Below are positions 54,917 to 64,000 of a stretch of 64,000 nucleotides of DNA, piece after piece. A program made the translations under genes and the position numbers. Source of the stretch: Labrys okinawensis (GTDB lineage: Bacteria > Pseudomonadota > Alphaproteobacteria > Rhizobiales > Labraceae); contig NZ_PUEJ01000003.1 in the NCBI RefSeq assembly GCF_002982075.1, forward strand, positions 671,295 through 735,294, written 5' to 3'. The stretch's first letter is position 1; each line of letters opens with the position of its first letter. Below the pieces are notes generated by a model, which ran no database searches, was not told the origin of the DNA, and saw nothing but the letters and a program-made list of their open reading frames with translations.

Positions 54917-55995
54917 CAGCCATCCTCCTGGTTAAGCAACACGGTAAATCCGATCAGGGCCGCAATGGCAGCCGGAGTCCAAGCGGCGACGGCTGGCGCA
55001 ACCAGCCCCGCAATGCCCAGATCCTTGGCCATTTTGGTTACGACATACAGCAAGAAACCCGCCCCGATTCCACTCAAGATCATCACACCAATACCGCCAA
55101 GGCGTGCAAACCGTAGCGAAACCGTCGCGGCGATCAGCACCATCGCCACGAGCAGCAGGGGACGAGCTAGAAGCGTCTGATATTGCAGCCGGTAATCATT
55201 TGCATCAAGTCCCGCGGCGCCCTGTTGTGCGATTGATGACGGGAGTCTCCAGAAAGACACGCTGTCGGCGGACACCGCAAATTTCTGATCGACCTGCGAC
55301 TTGGTTAAATTGCTAGGGAATTCAACACTTTCCGACGTTTTGACCGGCTGGTTGGGGATGAATTCCTGGACGTTGGATAGATGCCAGGCGCCCTTGTCAA
55401 GTTTTGCGGTATCGGCTTCCAGTCGCCTGACAAAGCGACCGTCGGCATCCAGCGCATAGATGGTAACGCCCGTCAGCGCGCCGTCGTCGCTATTTTCGGC
55501 CGACGTATGAATGACGGCCTGGCCGTCGCGGATCCAGCGGCTCTTGTCGTCGTCGCGGATCTGGCGGGCGCCGAAAACGCGGGTATCGAGCAGGTCGCTT
55601 CGCGTCTTTAGCGCCGCCGACAGCGGGTTGAAGGCGATTGCGGCCAGGATGCCGAGGACGACGGCGCAGACGACCGGCGGCGCCAGGAATTGCCAGACCG
55701 ACAGGCCGGCTGCACGCATCACCACCAACTCGAGCCGCAGGCTGAGATTAACGAAGCAGATGATGGCTCCGAACAGGAAGACGAAGGGCAGGGTCTGCTC
55801 GATGATGGAAGGCGTTCGCAGCAGGGACAAAGCCGCGATCGAGCCCACGGATACGCGCGGCAAGTCGCTGGCGCGCCGGCTGGTCTCCGCGAAATCCAGC
55901 AGGAAGATCATGACGAACAGAAAGGCAAGCACGCCGAAAATGGCGATGAGGAAGCGCTTACTCAGATACCGGCCGAGAGTGGATGTCAGAATCAT
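54916..55995 (-). CDS. lptG: LPS export ABC transporter permease LptG
   Basis: Inner-membrane half of the LptB2FG complex that extracts lipopolysaccharide. The 359-residue protein has six membrane helices in two groups of three (about 12-115 and 275-355) flanking a periplasmic beta-jellyroll (about 130-260). TLGRYLSKRFLIAIFG at the start and VMRAAGLSVWQFLAP, the coupling-helix region that docks to LptB, are typical. It overlaps lptF by four bases and lptD by one. Confidence 0.94.
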   Translation of the reverse strand: MILTSTLGRYLSKRFLIAIFGVLAFLFVMIFLLDFAETSRRASDLPRVSVGSIAALSLLRTPSIIEQTLPFVFLFGAIICFVNLSLRLELVVMRAAGLSVWQFLAPPVVCAVVLGILAAIAFNPLSAALKTRSDLLDTRVFGARQIRDDDKSRWIRDGQAVIHTSAENSDDGALTGVTIYALDADGRFVRRLEADTAKLDKGAWHLSNVQEFIPNQPVKTSESVEFPSNLTKSQVDQKFAVSADSVSFWRLPSSIAQQGAAGLDANDYRLQYQTLLARPLLLVAMVLIAATVSLRFARLGGIGVMILSGIGAGFLLYVVTKMAKDLGIAGLVAPAVAAWTPAAIAALIGFTVLLNQEDG

Positions 55996-57158
55996 GCGCT
56001 CGCCGTCCTGTTGGCGAGGCGTGAAGTCAGATCATTGTACCAATTCGTCAATGCGCGCGGCAGCGACAGTCGCAGATGGCCGGCGATGACGGCAAGGCAG
56101 ATCAACGAGGTCAGGATCGGCACGCCGAATGCAATATAGACGCCGCCGGCCGAATGCACGCTCAGGCTCTGCGTGGCGATGAAGCCGAGAATGCGCACCA
56201 CCAGCACGCTCAGAATGGCAAAGCCGATCGCGCTGGCCCGGCCCTGGCGCGTGGTGCGCGCCTGGCCGAGAAAGGCAAGGGCGACCAGCATGAAGGCAAT
56301 CGGATAGAGCGGGGCGGTAAACCGGTCCACCAGTTCGCCGCGAATGCGGCCGCGCTCAGCCGGTCCCTTCATCTCGGATGGCCGGGTGTTCCACAGTTCA
56401 CTGGTGTAGCGGTCCCGCGGTTTGTAGTTGATGGCATCGTTGTCATCGCGGGCAAGCTGCGAGAGGTCGAACTGGTATTGCTCGAAGGTGACGATCGAGG
56501 CATCGGAGGAAGCGCCGCCTTCCTGCTGCTGCAGCGAGCCGTTGTTGAGGACCAGCACGAGCCCGGTCGGCGTGTCGACGATCTTGCCTGTTCCGGCGAT
56601 ATAGGTCTTGGTCTTGCCCTTGTCGCGGGCATCCTGCACGAAAATGCCGAGGAGCGTACCGTCGGGCTGGCGCTCGCGGATATGGAAGGTGAAGCCGCGC
56701 AGGGCGGTGAACTGGCCTTCCTTGAGGAAGTGCTGCACCACGTCGGCCGCCGCGGCCACGCGCCAGGCGGTTAGCTCATGCTGGCTGGCTGGCTGTATAT
56801 AGAGGGTGACGGCGGCAATCCCCGCTGCAACGAGGCCGGTAATGCCGGCAAAGGGCGGGATCAGCCGGGAAGGTGAATAGCCCGCCGCATTGAGGACGAC
56901 GAGTTCCGAGCCGGCATTGAGACGCTGCAGCAGCCACACCGCTGCCAGGAAGACCGCCAGTGGCGCGACAACCACCACCAGTGCCGGCAAGGCGAGCGAG
57001 CTGATGGCGAGGAAAACCAGCACGGACTGGCCCTGTGCCGTCATGACGTTGAATTCGCGCAGGGCGCCGACCATCCAGGCCAGAAGCGTCAGCACGACGA
57101 GGCAGACCAGAAAGGCAAAGCCAAACTGTCTGGCAATATATCGGCTGACGAGGTTCAT
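55992..57158 (-). CDS. lptF: LPS export ABC transporter permease LptF
   Basis: Partner of LptG, 388 residues, with the same 3 + 3 membrane-helix plan and a central periplasmic domain of about 150 residues. NLVSRYIARQFGFAFLVCL at the start and VVLNAAGYSPSRLIPPF as the coupling helix match LptF. The C-terminal helices include RASAIGFAILSVLVVRILGF. It heads the minus-strand operon lptF-lptG-lptD-pdxA-rsmA; its promoter must lie in the 176-bp gap it shares with pepA. The ATPase gene lptB and lptA/lptC are not in this window. Confidence 0.94.
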   Translation of the reverse strand: MNLVSRYIARQFGFAFLVCLVVLTLLAWMVGALREFNVMTAQGQSVLVFLAISSLALPALVVVVAPLAVFLAAVWLLQRLNAGSELVVLNAAGYSPSRLIPPFAGITGLVAAGIAAVTLYIQPASQHELTAWRVAAAADVVQHFLKEGQFTALRGFTFHIRERQPDGTLLGIFVQDARDKGKTKTYIAGTGKIVDTPTGLVLVLNNGSLQQQEGGASSDASIVTFEQYQFDLSQLARDDNDAINYKPRDRYTSELWNTRPSEMKGPAERGRIRGELVDRFTAPLYPIAFMLVALAFLGQARTTRQGRASAIGFAILSVLVVRILGFIATQSLSVHSAGGVYIAFGVPILTSLICLAVIAGHLRLSLPRALTNWYNDLTSRLANRTASA

Positions 57159-57334
57159 TGCCTTTTCGGGTCTCCTACCCGTTGCTTGTAGCCTCCTGCT
57201 AGGCGGCAGGCGAGACGTTTGTATGGCAGGACCGGGGCCGGGAGCGGATTGTTGTAGACATGGTTACGGATTGACATGCAAAAGTCCCAACAAGCCGTCA
57301 ACCGCGCGGCAACTTCCTAGAATGGGCATCAATT

Positions 57335-58827
<1,493 letters not shown>

Positions 58828-58831
<4 letters not shown>

Positions 58832-59448
58832 GAATCACGCTGTTCGGTACGCCTGACAGCGTCTACACACGGATCATCCGGCTGATTCTCGAGTTCAAGA
58901 ATGTCGGTCATGACTTTGTCATGGCTGACATTTTCGACGATGGAGGTCTGCCGGATGACTATGAGCGGCGCCATCCGTTCCGGCGTATTCCATGCATCGA
59001 GATCGATGGAATGGTGGTCTATGAGACCGATGCCATTGCCCATTATCTCGAGGCGCTGCTCCCCGAGCCTTCGCTGATACCCGCCGATGCCCGCACCGCG
59101 ATGCGCATGCGCCAGATCATGCGCGTGGTCGACAATTACGCCTATCGGCCGCTCGTCTGGGGTATCTACGTGCCGCAATGGGGGCGCGATGGCACGATGC
59201 CGGCCCAGGAGACGCTGACGGAAGCCGAGACGGCATTGCGCGCCCTCCAGGAATTGGTGGGCGAAGGGGGCGTCGGGCTTTCTCCCAACCTGGCTTGGTG
59301 CTACCTCGCACCCGTCCTGGCCGTTGCCGACAGCGTGGCGGCTGGAAGCGAATTGATCGATCGCGTGCCGGCATTGAAGGAATGGTGGCATTGTGTCCGA
59401 AGCGCATCTGCCATGGTGCGGACGCGATCATCGGAAAGCCGCTATTGA
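58828..59448 (+). CDS. Glutathione S-transferase family protein
   Basis: A 206-residue thioredoxin-fold GST-like protein; natural substrate unknown. The start is GTG at 58828, overlapping the pepA stop by four bases. N-terminal domain: [19 protein letters not shown], where the usual catalytic Ser/Cys position is P-D-S-V-Y, then cis-Pro in [10 protein letters not shown] and [14 protein letters not shown], the glutathione gamma-glutamyl contact. The C-terminal helical domain is shorter than in canonical GSTs. It sits between pepA and holC, genes usually adjacent, and is translationally coupled to pepA. Confidence 0.85.
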
Positions 59449-59461
59449 GAAAGGCGAGGCG

Positions 59462-59908
59462 ATGACGGAATTGCTTTTCTATCATCTCCAGCGGGCCCCG
59501 CTCGAACGGGTATTGCCGGGCCTTCTGGAAAAATCCCTGCAGCGCGGTTGGCGCTGCGCGGTGCAGGGGCCACAGGAGCGCCTGCGCTCGCTGGACGACA
59601 TGCTCTGGACCTATAATGATGAAGCCTTCCTGCCGCATGGCCTGGAGAGCGATGATGGCCCCGCGCAGCCGATCGTGCTGGTGACGCATGAGGGCAACCC
59701 CAACGGGGCCGCTATCCGTTTCCTCGTCGATGGTGCTCCCCTGCCGCCGGATGCGCCGAGCTATGAGCGCATCGTGCTGATGTTCGACGGCAACGACGCC
59801 GAGGCCGTGCAGGGTGCACGGGATCAATGGAAGCAGGCCAAGGAACTGGGCTTTGCCGCAACCTACTGGCAGCAGAGCGAGGAGGGGCGCTGGGAGAAGA
59901 AGGCGTAA
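59462..59908 (+). CDS. holC: DNA polymerase III chi subunit
   Basis: HolC links the clamp loader to SSB at replication forks. The 148-residue protein has the family start ELLFYHLQRAPLERVLP, LDDMLWTYNDEAFLPHGL (the conserved LWTY-F-PH motif) and ERIVLMFDGND; length is normal. GAAAGGCGAGG just upstream fixes the start at 59462. It lies 13 bp after the GST gene in the pepA operon. The partner gene holD is not expected in alphaproteobacteria. Confidence 0.92.
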   Translation: MTELLFYHLQRAPLERVLPGLLEKSLQRGWRCAVQGPQERLRSLDDMLWTYNDEAFLPHGLESDDGPAQPIVLVTHEGNPNGAAIRFLVDGAPLPPDAPSYERIVLMFDGNDAEAVQGARDQWKQAKELGFAATYWQQSEEGRWEKKA

Positions 59909-59926
59909 TCCCGCTGCCCAAGCCAT

Positions 59927-60034
59927 CGCTAGAGCAAAGCGCGTTCAAGCGTGAACGCTTATTTGCTCTAACTCATTGTTCTGAAGCGTCTTTGCGATTC
60001 TAGGTGACTCCGTCTAATCGCAAAACGCTATAGC
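59927..60034 (+). repeat. Two-hairpin intergenic repeat, copy 7 (best preserved)
   Basis: CTAGAGCAAA and TTTGCTCTAA form the outer stem, with an internal GCGTTCA-AGCG-TGAACGC dyad. The linker CTCATTGTTCTGAAGCGTC leads to hairpin two (TTTGCGATT against AATCGCAAAACGCT). It fills part of the 302-bp gap between holC and the binding-protein gene. A separate perfect hairpin CCGGCTT-CCA-AAGCCGG follows at 60072-60088, possibly the holC terminator, though without a T-run. Confidence 0.9.
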
Positions 60035-60210
60035 GCCCGGCATCGCTGGATGGGGACGAAATACAGGCCAACCGGCTTCCAAAGCCGGAGCGCCCCGCTC
60101 CTGCCGGGCGGCAGGCTGATACCGCAGAAGGTGGGTGGAACACGAAAACCTCTCTCGACGGTGTGAAAAAAAGCAGGTTCAATCCGACGGCCATCCAGGT
60201 GGAGAACATA

Positions 60211-61029
60211 ATGAAAATTGGAACCCTATTGCGCGGCGCGCTGCTGGGGCTTGCTTTCGGCGGGCTCACGGGTACGGCGTCGGCCGATCAGCTGGCCAAC
60301 GTCAAGAGCGCCGGTAAGATCGTGACTGCGACGGATATGCACTATGCGCCGTTCGACATGGTCGTCGACGGCGCCTATCAAGGCATGACCAAGGACCTGT
60401 TCGACAATGTCGCCAAGGAGATCGGCGTCGAACCCGTCTATCAGGACTTGCCCTGGACCTCCCAGCTTCCAGGCCTCGAAGTGTCGAAATTCGACATCGT
60501 CATCGCGCCGGTGACGATCACGCCGGAACGGCTCGAGCGCTATACCTTCACCCCGCCGATCGCCGACGCGACCGTCGGCATCGTCAAGGCCGCCGCCAAC
60601 AAGGATATCAACAAGCCGGAGGATATCGCCGGCAAGACAGTCGGCGTGCAGCAGGGCACGGCGCAGTTCAAGCAGCTGCAGGAATTCGGCGCCAAGGTCG
60701 GCAATGTCACCATCAAGGAGTATGGCACCACCGACGAGGCCTATGCCGATCTTGCCGCCGGCCGCCTCGATGCCGTGGCGGGCTCGGCACCCAATCTTGC
60801 CTATCTCGTCAAGCAGCGTGGCGACGTGTTTGCCTTGCCTGAAGTTTCGACTTTCGGCAGGCCGACTTATTTTGCCTGGGTGCTCCGAAAGGGTGACGAC
60901 AGCGCGAGCTTTGCCGGCGCCATCAAGGACGCCATCGCCAAGATGACCAAGGATGGGCGCATCAAGGCGATCCAGGAGAAGTGGCTCGGCAAATATACCG
61001 AACTGCCGCTCGACGTGCCGGCCAAATGA
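60211..61029 (+). CDS. Polar amino-acid-type ABC transporter substrate-binding protein
   Basis: Periplasmic solute receptor of the PBP2 family-3 group (glutamine/histidine/cystine-type), 272 residues. The start at 60211 follows GGTGGAG and gives a signal peptide (MKIGTLLRGALLGLAFGG, cleavage near ASADQ). The mature protein shows DMHYAPFDMVVDGAYQGMTKDL, the usual PPF/F-D/G pattern of amino-acid receptors, FDIVIAPVTITPERLERYTF and GKTVGVQQGTAQFKQL. Ligand unknown. It heads a four-gene importer set (receptor, two permeases, ATPase). Confidence 0.9.
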   Translation: MKIGTLLRGALLGLAFGGLTGTASADQLANVKSAGKIVTATDMHYAPFDMVVDGAYQGMTKDLFDNVAKEIGVEPVYQDLPWTSQLPGLEVSKFDIVIAPVTITPERLERYTFTPPIADATVGIVKAAANKDINKPEDIAGKTVGVQQGTAQFKQLQEFGAKVGNVTIKEYGTTDEAYADLAAGRLDAVAGSAPNLAYLVKQRGDVFALPEVSTFGRPTYFAWVLRKGDDSASFAGAIKDAIAKMTKDGRIKAIQEKWLGKYTELPLDVPAK

Positions 61030-61034
61030 GTGAG

Positions 61035-61116
61035 GCCAAGTGACTGAGCCAAGTGATTTGGGCCAAGTGATTTGGGCCAGGTGATTTGGGCCAGGTGATT
61101 GGACCAAGCGACTTAG
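61035..61116 (+). repeat. Short tandem repeat, about six 13-15-bp units
   Basis: Units read GCCAAGTGACTGA, GCCAAGTGATTTGG (twice, identical), GCCAGGTGATTTGG, GCCAGGTGATTGG and ACCAAGCGACTTAGG. The array starts six bases after the binding-protein stop and fills most of the 144 bp before the first permease gene. The units differ by only one to three bases, so it expanded recently. Confidence 0.9.
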
Positions 61117-61179
61117 GTAAATAACCTGGAAGGTGCGGCGCCCCACTGGCGCCGCACTTCGACCGCCGCCCTGGTGTGC

Positions 61180-61827
61180 ATGTTCTCGCTGAATGCCTTC
61201 ATCAAGAGCTTCCACGCGCTTGCGCTGGGAGCGCCCTATACGCTGATCGTCTCCGGACTGGGGATTGTGATCGGGCTCGCCGTCGGCGCCCTGATCTGCG
61301 CCGGTGCGTTGTCGCCTTCGCGCGCCCTGAAAACGGTCGCTGCGGTGTGGATCAGCTTCTTTCGCGGCGTGCCTCTGATGGTGCAGCTGCTGTTGGTGTT
61401 CTATCTCCTGCCGGTGATCGGCATCAACGTGCCGCCGATCGTGGCGGCGGTGCTGGCGGTCGGCTTGTGCTCCAGTGCCTATGTCGCCGAGATCTGGCGC
61501 GGCGCCATCAATGCGTTGCCAGTCGGGCAGGGAGAGGCGGCAACGGCTATCGGCATGCTGCCGCGGACGATCTGGACACGGATCATTCTGCCCCAGGCGG
61601 TGCGCCTGTCGCTGCCGGCCTTGGTCAATGAACTCATCCTGCTGGTCAAGGCCTCCTCGCTGGTCTCCCTCGTCGGCATCTGGGAGATTACGCGTGCCAG
61701 CCAGGCGGAAGCCGGCGCAAGCTATCGCCCGCTCGAAGCCTATGTCGCGGCGGGATGCCTCTATCTCGTGATCAATCTGTGTCTGGCCGCGCTCGGCCGA
61801 TACCTGGAACGAAGGATGGCGGCTTGA
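61180..61827 (+). CDS. Amino-acid ABC transporter permease, subunit 1
   Basis: Integral membrane subunit of the HisM/GltK type, 215 residues, about five helices. The family loop is ISFFRGVPLMVQLLLVFYLL, and the ATPase-contacting EAA motif reads GQGEAATAIGMLPRTIWTRI followed by ILPQAVRLSLPALVNE. Start choice between GTG 61174 and ATG 61180 is open; no ribosome site is obvious for either. Its stop overlaps the next permease start by one base. Pairs with the second permease to make the importer channel. Confidence 0.9.
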   Translation: MFSLNAFIKSFHALALGAPYTLIVSGLGIVIGLAVGALICAGALSPSRALKTVAAVWISFFRGVPLMVQLLLVFYLLPVIGINVPPIVAAVLAVGLCSSAYVAEIWRGAINALPVGQGEAATAIGMLPRTIWTRIILPQAVRLSLPALVNELILLVKASSLVSLVGIWEITRASQAEAGASYRPLEAYVAAGCLYLVINLCLAALGRYLERRMAA

Positions 61828-62483
61828 TGGAGCTGATCGCTCATTACGGGCCGGCGCTGCTGCGCGGTTTCGGCATGACGGTGCTGTGCTGGCTGGTCGG
61901 CACCGCCTGTTCCGTCGTCCTGGGCCTCGTCATCGCGCTGGCGCAGCGTTATGGGCCGGCACCGTTGCGCTGGCTGCTCGTCGTCTATGTCGAGGCCATT
62001 CGCGGCACCCCGTTCCTGGTTCAGCTCTATGTGCTCTATTATGGCGGTCCCGCCTTCGGCTTGAGGTTGGAAGCCCTGTCGGCCGGGCTGATCGGCCTGT
62101 CGATCTATGGCAGTCCCTATTTCGCCGAGATCTTCCGCTCGGGCTTCAACGCGGTACCACTGGGGCAGATCGAGGCGGCGCGTACCATCGGCATGAGCGA
62201 GTTCGCCATCATCAGGCGCATCCTGCTGCCGCTCGCCTTGGTGTCATCCCTGCCGGCGCTCGTGAATTTCGCCATCATCCTGACCAAGGAGACGGTGGTG
62301 CTCTCGACCATCACGGTGCCCGAGCTGCGCTATCAGGTGGACCGGATGATCACCGAGACCTTCCGTTATTTCGAGGCCACCCTAGCGTTGGCCCTCTTCT
62401 TCTGGGGTCTGGTGGAGTTCGTCTCCCGGCTTGGCCGCTGGCTGGAGAGCCGCGTGACCCACTACATGATCGAAAGACGCTGA
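61827..62483 (+). CDS. Amino-acid ABC transporter permease, subunit 2
   Basis: Second membrane subunit, 218 residues, about five helices. It shows YVEAIRGTPFLVQLYVLYYG, the same RGTP-type loop as its partner, and the EAA motif GQIEAARTIGMSEFAIIRRI followed by LLPLALVSSLPALVN. The ATG at 61827 overlaps the first permease stop by one base. The gene ends in MIERR and then a 20-bp direct duplication of its own 3' end follows before the ATPase gene. Confidence 0.9.
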   Translation: MELIAHYGPALLRGFGMTVLCWLVGTACSVVLGLVIALAQRYGPAPLRWLLVVYVEAIRGTPFLVQLYVLYYGGPAFGLRLEALSAGLIGLSIYGSPYFAEIFRSGFNAVPLGQIEAARTIGMSEFAIIRRILLPLALVSSLPALVNFAIILTKETVVLSTITVPELRYQVDRMITETFRYFEATLALALFFWGLVEFVSRLGRWLESRVTHYMIERR

Positions 62484-62504
62484 CCATGATCGAAAGAAAC
62501 TGAC
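62465..62504 (+). repeat. 20-bp tandem duplication at the permease-ATPase junction
   Basis: CATGATCGAAAGACGCTGAC (62465-62484) is repeated as CATGATCGAAAGAAACTGAC (62485-62504), two mismatches, directly abutting the ATPase ATG at 62505. The first unit encodes the last residues and stop of the permease; the second encodes a five-codon open frame MIERN with its own stop. Confidence 0.9.
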
Positions 62505-63281
62505 ATGGAGCAGGCCTCCTCCGTCGAGATCCGCAAGGTCGACAAGTTCTACGGGCCGTTCCAGGCGCTGAAGCAGGTCTCGGTCTCGGTCCCTCCCGGC
62601 AAGGTCACCTGCCTGATCGGCCCGTCCGGATCGGGCAAGTCGACCCTGCTGCGCTGCATCAACTTCCTCGAGGAGTATGATGCCGGCGAGATCCGCATCG
62701 ACGGCCGGCTGATCGGCTATGAGAGTCCGGGCGGCAAACGTATGGGCTCGGGCAAGCTGCGCGACATGCGCCGGCGCATCGGCATGGTGTTCCAGCAGTT
62801 CAATTTGTGGCCGCATATGACCGCGCTGCAGAACGTCGCCGAAGGGCTCGTCCAGGTGCGCGGCTTCTCCAAAGCCGAGGCCGGCGCGCGCGCGGCGGAG
62901 GCGCTGCGCAAGGTCGGGCTGGCGGACAAGATGACGAGCCATCCCGGCCGGCTTTCCGGCGGGCAGCAGCAGCGCGTCGCCATCGCCCGCGCCATCGCCA
63001 TGGAACCCAAGCTGATGCTGTTCGACGAGCCGACCTCGGCGCTCGATCCCGAGCTGGTCGGGGAGGTGCTGAACGTGATGAAGCAGCTTGCCGCCGAGGG
63101 GATGACCATGGTGGTTGTCACCCACGAAATGGGTTTTGCCGCCCATGTCGGCGATCAGGTGGCCTTCATGGAAGCGGGTGAACTGGTCGCCGTCGATACG
63201 CCGGCGGCGATCTTCCACGATCCGGCCGACAAGCGCATCCAGTCCTTCCTGCGCACCTATAACGAGCGCAACAGTTTCTAG
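62505..63281 (+). CDS. Amino-acid ABC transporter ATP-binding protein
   Basis: ATPase subunit of the polar amino-acid importer (GlnQ/HisP/AapP type), 258 residues. Walker A is GPSGSGKST, the Q-loop [13 protein letters not shown], signature LSGGQQQR, Walker [14 protein letters not shown] and H-loop [10 protein letters not shown]. The protein ends [11 protein letters not shown], with its TAG stop formed by TA plus the first base of an IS630-type element. The natural ATG directly follows the duplicated 20-bp unit. Confidence 0.93.
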   Translation: MEQASSVEIRKVDKFYGPFQALKQVSVSVPPGKVTCLIGPSGSGKSTLLRCINFLEEYDAGEIRIDGRLIGYESPGGKRMGSGKLRDMRRRIGMVFQQFNLWPHMTALQNVAEGLVQVRGFSKAEAGARAAEALRKVGLADKMTSHPGRLSGGQQQRVAIARAIAMEPKLMLFDEPTSALDPELVGEVLNVMKQLAAEGMTMVVVTHEMGFAAHVGDQVAFMEAGELVAVDTPAAIFHDPADKRIQSFLRTYNERNSF

Positions 63282-63368
63282 AGCAGGGTGATTTTTGGTT
63301 GAATCGTTGGATTCCCAAATCGATTGAGAAGTGATTCAAGATAGCTGCGGCGGAGGAGGCCGCAGCGA

Positions 63369-63794
63369 ATGGCAGTTCCTTATTCGATGGACCTTCGTGA
63401 GCGGGTTGTTCGAGCGGTCAAGGAAGAAGGGTTTTCGCGCAACCAGGCGGTGCTGCGTTTTGGCATAGCGGTTTCGACGGCGGTGCTTTGGCTGCAGCGG
63501 GACAAGGCAAACGGCAGTGTGGCGCCGGGGAAGATGGGGGGCCATAAGCCGCGCGCGATCAGCGGTGAGCATCATGACTGGCTGGTTGGGCGCTGCCGAG
63601 ACGGAAGTGCCTTCACGATCGCCAAGTTGATCAAGGAATTGGCCGAGCGCGGGCTCAAGGTCGACCATCACAGTGTGTGGAATTTCCTGCACGAGCAGAA
63701 GCTGAGTTTTAAAAAAGGACGCTGGTCGCCAGCGAGCGCAGCCGGCCCGACGTCGCCCGGCGCCGGCAGCAATGGATCAAATACCGTCCCCTGA
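63369..63794 (+). CDS. IS630 transposase, N-terminal frame (orfA)
   Basis: The first frame encodes 141 residues. MAVPYSMDLRERVVRAVKEE and the following NQAVLRFGIAVSTAVLWLQR form the helix-turn-helix typical of IS630 transposases, with a second helical DNA-binding unit near residues 60-115 (GEHHDWLVGRC...WNFLHEQKLSF). After SFKK the frame continues only as low-complexity Ala/Ser/Pro residues. True transposase sequence resumes in the -1 frame after an A6 run at 63711-63716. Confidence 0.88.
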   Translation: MAVPYSMDLRERVVRAVKEEGFSRNQAVLRFGIAVSTAVLWLQRDKANGSVAPGKMGGHKPRAISGEHHDWLVGRCRDGSAFTIAKLIKELAERGLKVDHHSVWNFLHEQKLSFKKGRWSPASAAGPTSPGAGSNGSNTVP

Positions 63795-64000
63795 TCACCC
63801 CCGAGCGGCTTGTGTTCATCGACGAAACTTGGACCAAGACCAACATGGCCCCGCTCCGCGGCTGGAGCAAATGCGGCGAGCGGCTCGAGGCCGTCGTTCC
63901 CCATGGCCATTGGAAGACCCAGACCTTCATTGCCGCTCTGCGCCATGATCGGGTGGAAGCACCCTGGGTCCTGGATGGTCCGATCAACGGCGAGAGTTTC
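63716..64000 (+). CDS. IS630 transposase, DDE catalytic frame (orfB), partial
   Basis: Open to the window end in the frame -1 relative to orfA. It reads RTLVASERSRPDVARRRQQW and continues with LVFIDETWTKTNMAPLRGW, where the Asp of FIDET is the first catalytic residue, and WVLDGPINGESF with the second Asp. The catalytic Glu must lie beyond 64000. It has no ribosome site of its own and probably depends on ribosomal slippage at AAAAAAGG (63711-63718) in orfA. Confidence 0.85.

Larger units (their letters stand above)
63281..64000 (+). mobile_element. IS630 family insertion sequence, left end, cut by window end
   Basis: An IS630-like element. The probable left end starts GAGCAGGGTGATTTTTGGTT at 63281, directly after a TA (63279-63280), the target dinucleotide duplicated by IS630 elements. 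The transposase is encoded in two overlapping frames (63369-63794 and 63716 onward) that join by a -1 frameshift. The right end, its inverted repeat and the second TA are beyond 64000, so completeness cannot be judged. Confidence 0.88.

Noticed and set aside
57240..57300. TTGACA at 57271 as a pepA promoter
   Set aside because: No acceptable -10 box lies 16-18 bases downstream on the plus strand, so the box alone was not listed.
61035..61116. Tandem repeats considered as a CRISPR array
   Set aside because: Units are 13-15 bp and directly adjacent without unique spacers; no cas genes are present.

Overview
The window is GC-rich chromosomal DNA from an alphaproteobacterium, most likely of the order Hyphomicrobiales (Rhizobiales). 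The evidence is gene order: cysS-GNAT-citramalate synthase; fabD-fabG-acpP-fabF-mltG-yicC-gmk facing rsmA-pdxA-lptD-lptG-lptF; and pepA...holC. Intergenic repeats that begin CTAGAGCAAAG resemble those scattered through rhizobial genomes. The genus cannot be fixed from the sequence. I saw no rRNA, tRNA, CRISPR array, prophage or plasmid genes.

Layout. 1-5600: an old-yellow-enzyme-type oxidoreductase cut by the window edge, a MipA/OmpV outer-membrane protein, a glutamyl-tRNA synthetase, an unrecognised helical protein, CreA and a small exported protein. 5962-9520: cysS, a GNAT acetyltransferase and citramalate synthase in a tightly overlapping operon. 9558-10937: YceI and LOG proteins on the minus strand. 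11611-16822: an exported LysM/Ig-like protein, an Atm1-type ABC exporter and an orphan TAT-dependent TRAP binding protein. 17280-23593: tamA-tamB for outer-membrane protein assembly. 23912-26339: an SDR, then tusA-mobB on the minus strand and mobA on the plus strand (molybdenum cofactor and sulfur transfer). 26590-29012: an MsbA-like exporter and a HAD phosphatase.

29111-36632 is the least understood part. It is a five-gene operon encoding a SWIM zinc-finger protein, a DUF5691 protein, a MoxR-type AAA+ ATPase, a DUF5682 protein and a vWA protein. It resembles the uncharacterised Escherichia coli yehLMPQ group and probably forms one ATPase-driven machine of unknown substrate. A clear TPP riboswitch (36744-36837) then precedes thiBPQ, the thiamine ABC importer. 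Adenine deaminase and a flavodoxin-fold quinone reductase follow.

43014-59908 is the core cell-envelope block: fatty-acid synthesis (fabD, fabG, acpP, fabF), murein (mltG), yicC, gmk, then convergently rsmA-pdxA-lptD-lptG-lptF (LPS export), and pepA-GST-holC. The usual surA gene between lptD and pdxA is missing. 60211-63281 is a polar amino-acid-type ABC importer with short tandem duplications between its genes. An IS630-family element with a -1 frameshifted transposase begins exactly in the stop codon of the importer ATPase gene and runs off the window end.

Throughout, a family of about 100-bp two-hairpin intergenic repeats (at least seven recognisable copies) sits between genes. Copies supply the stop codons of moxR and pdxA, and one lies inside the MoxR operon.
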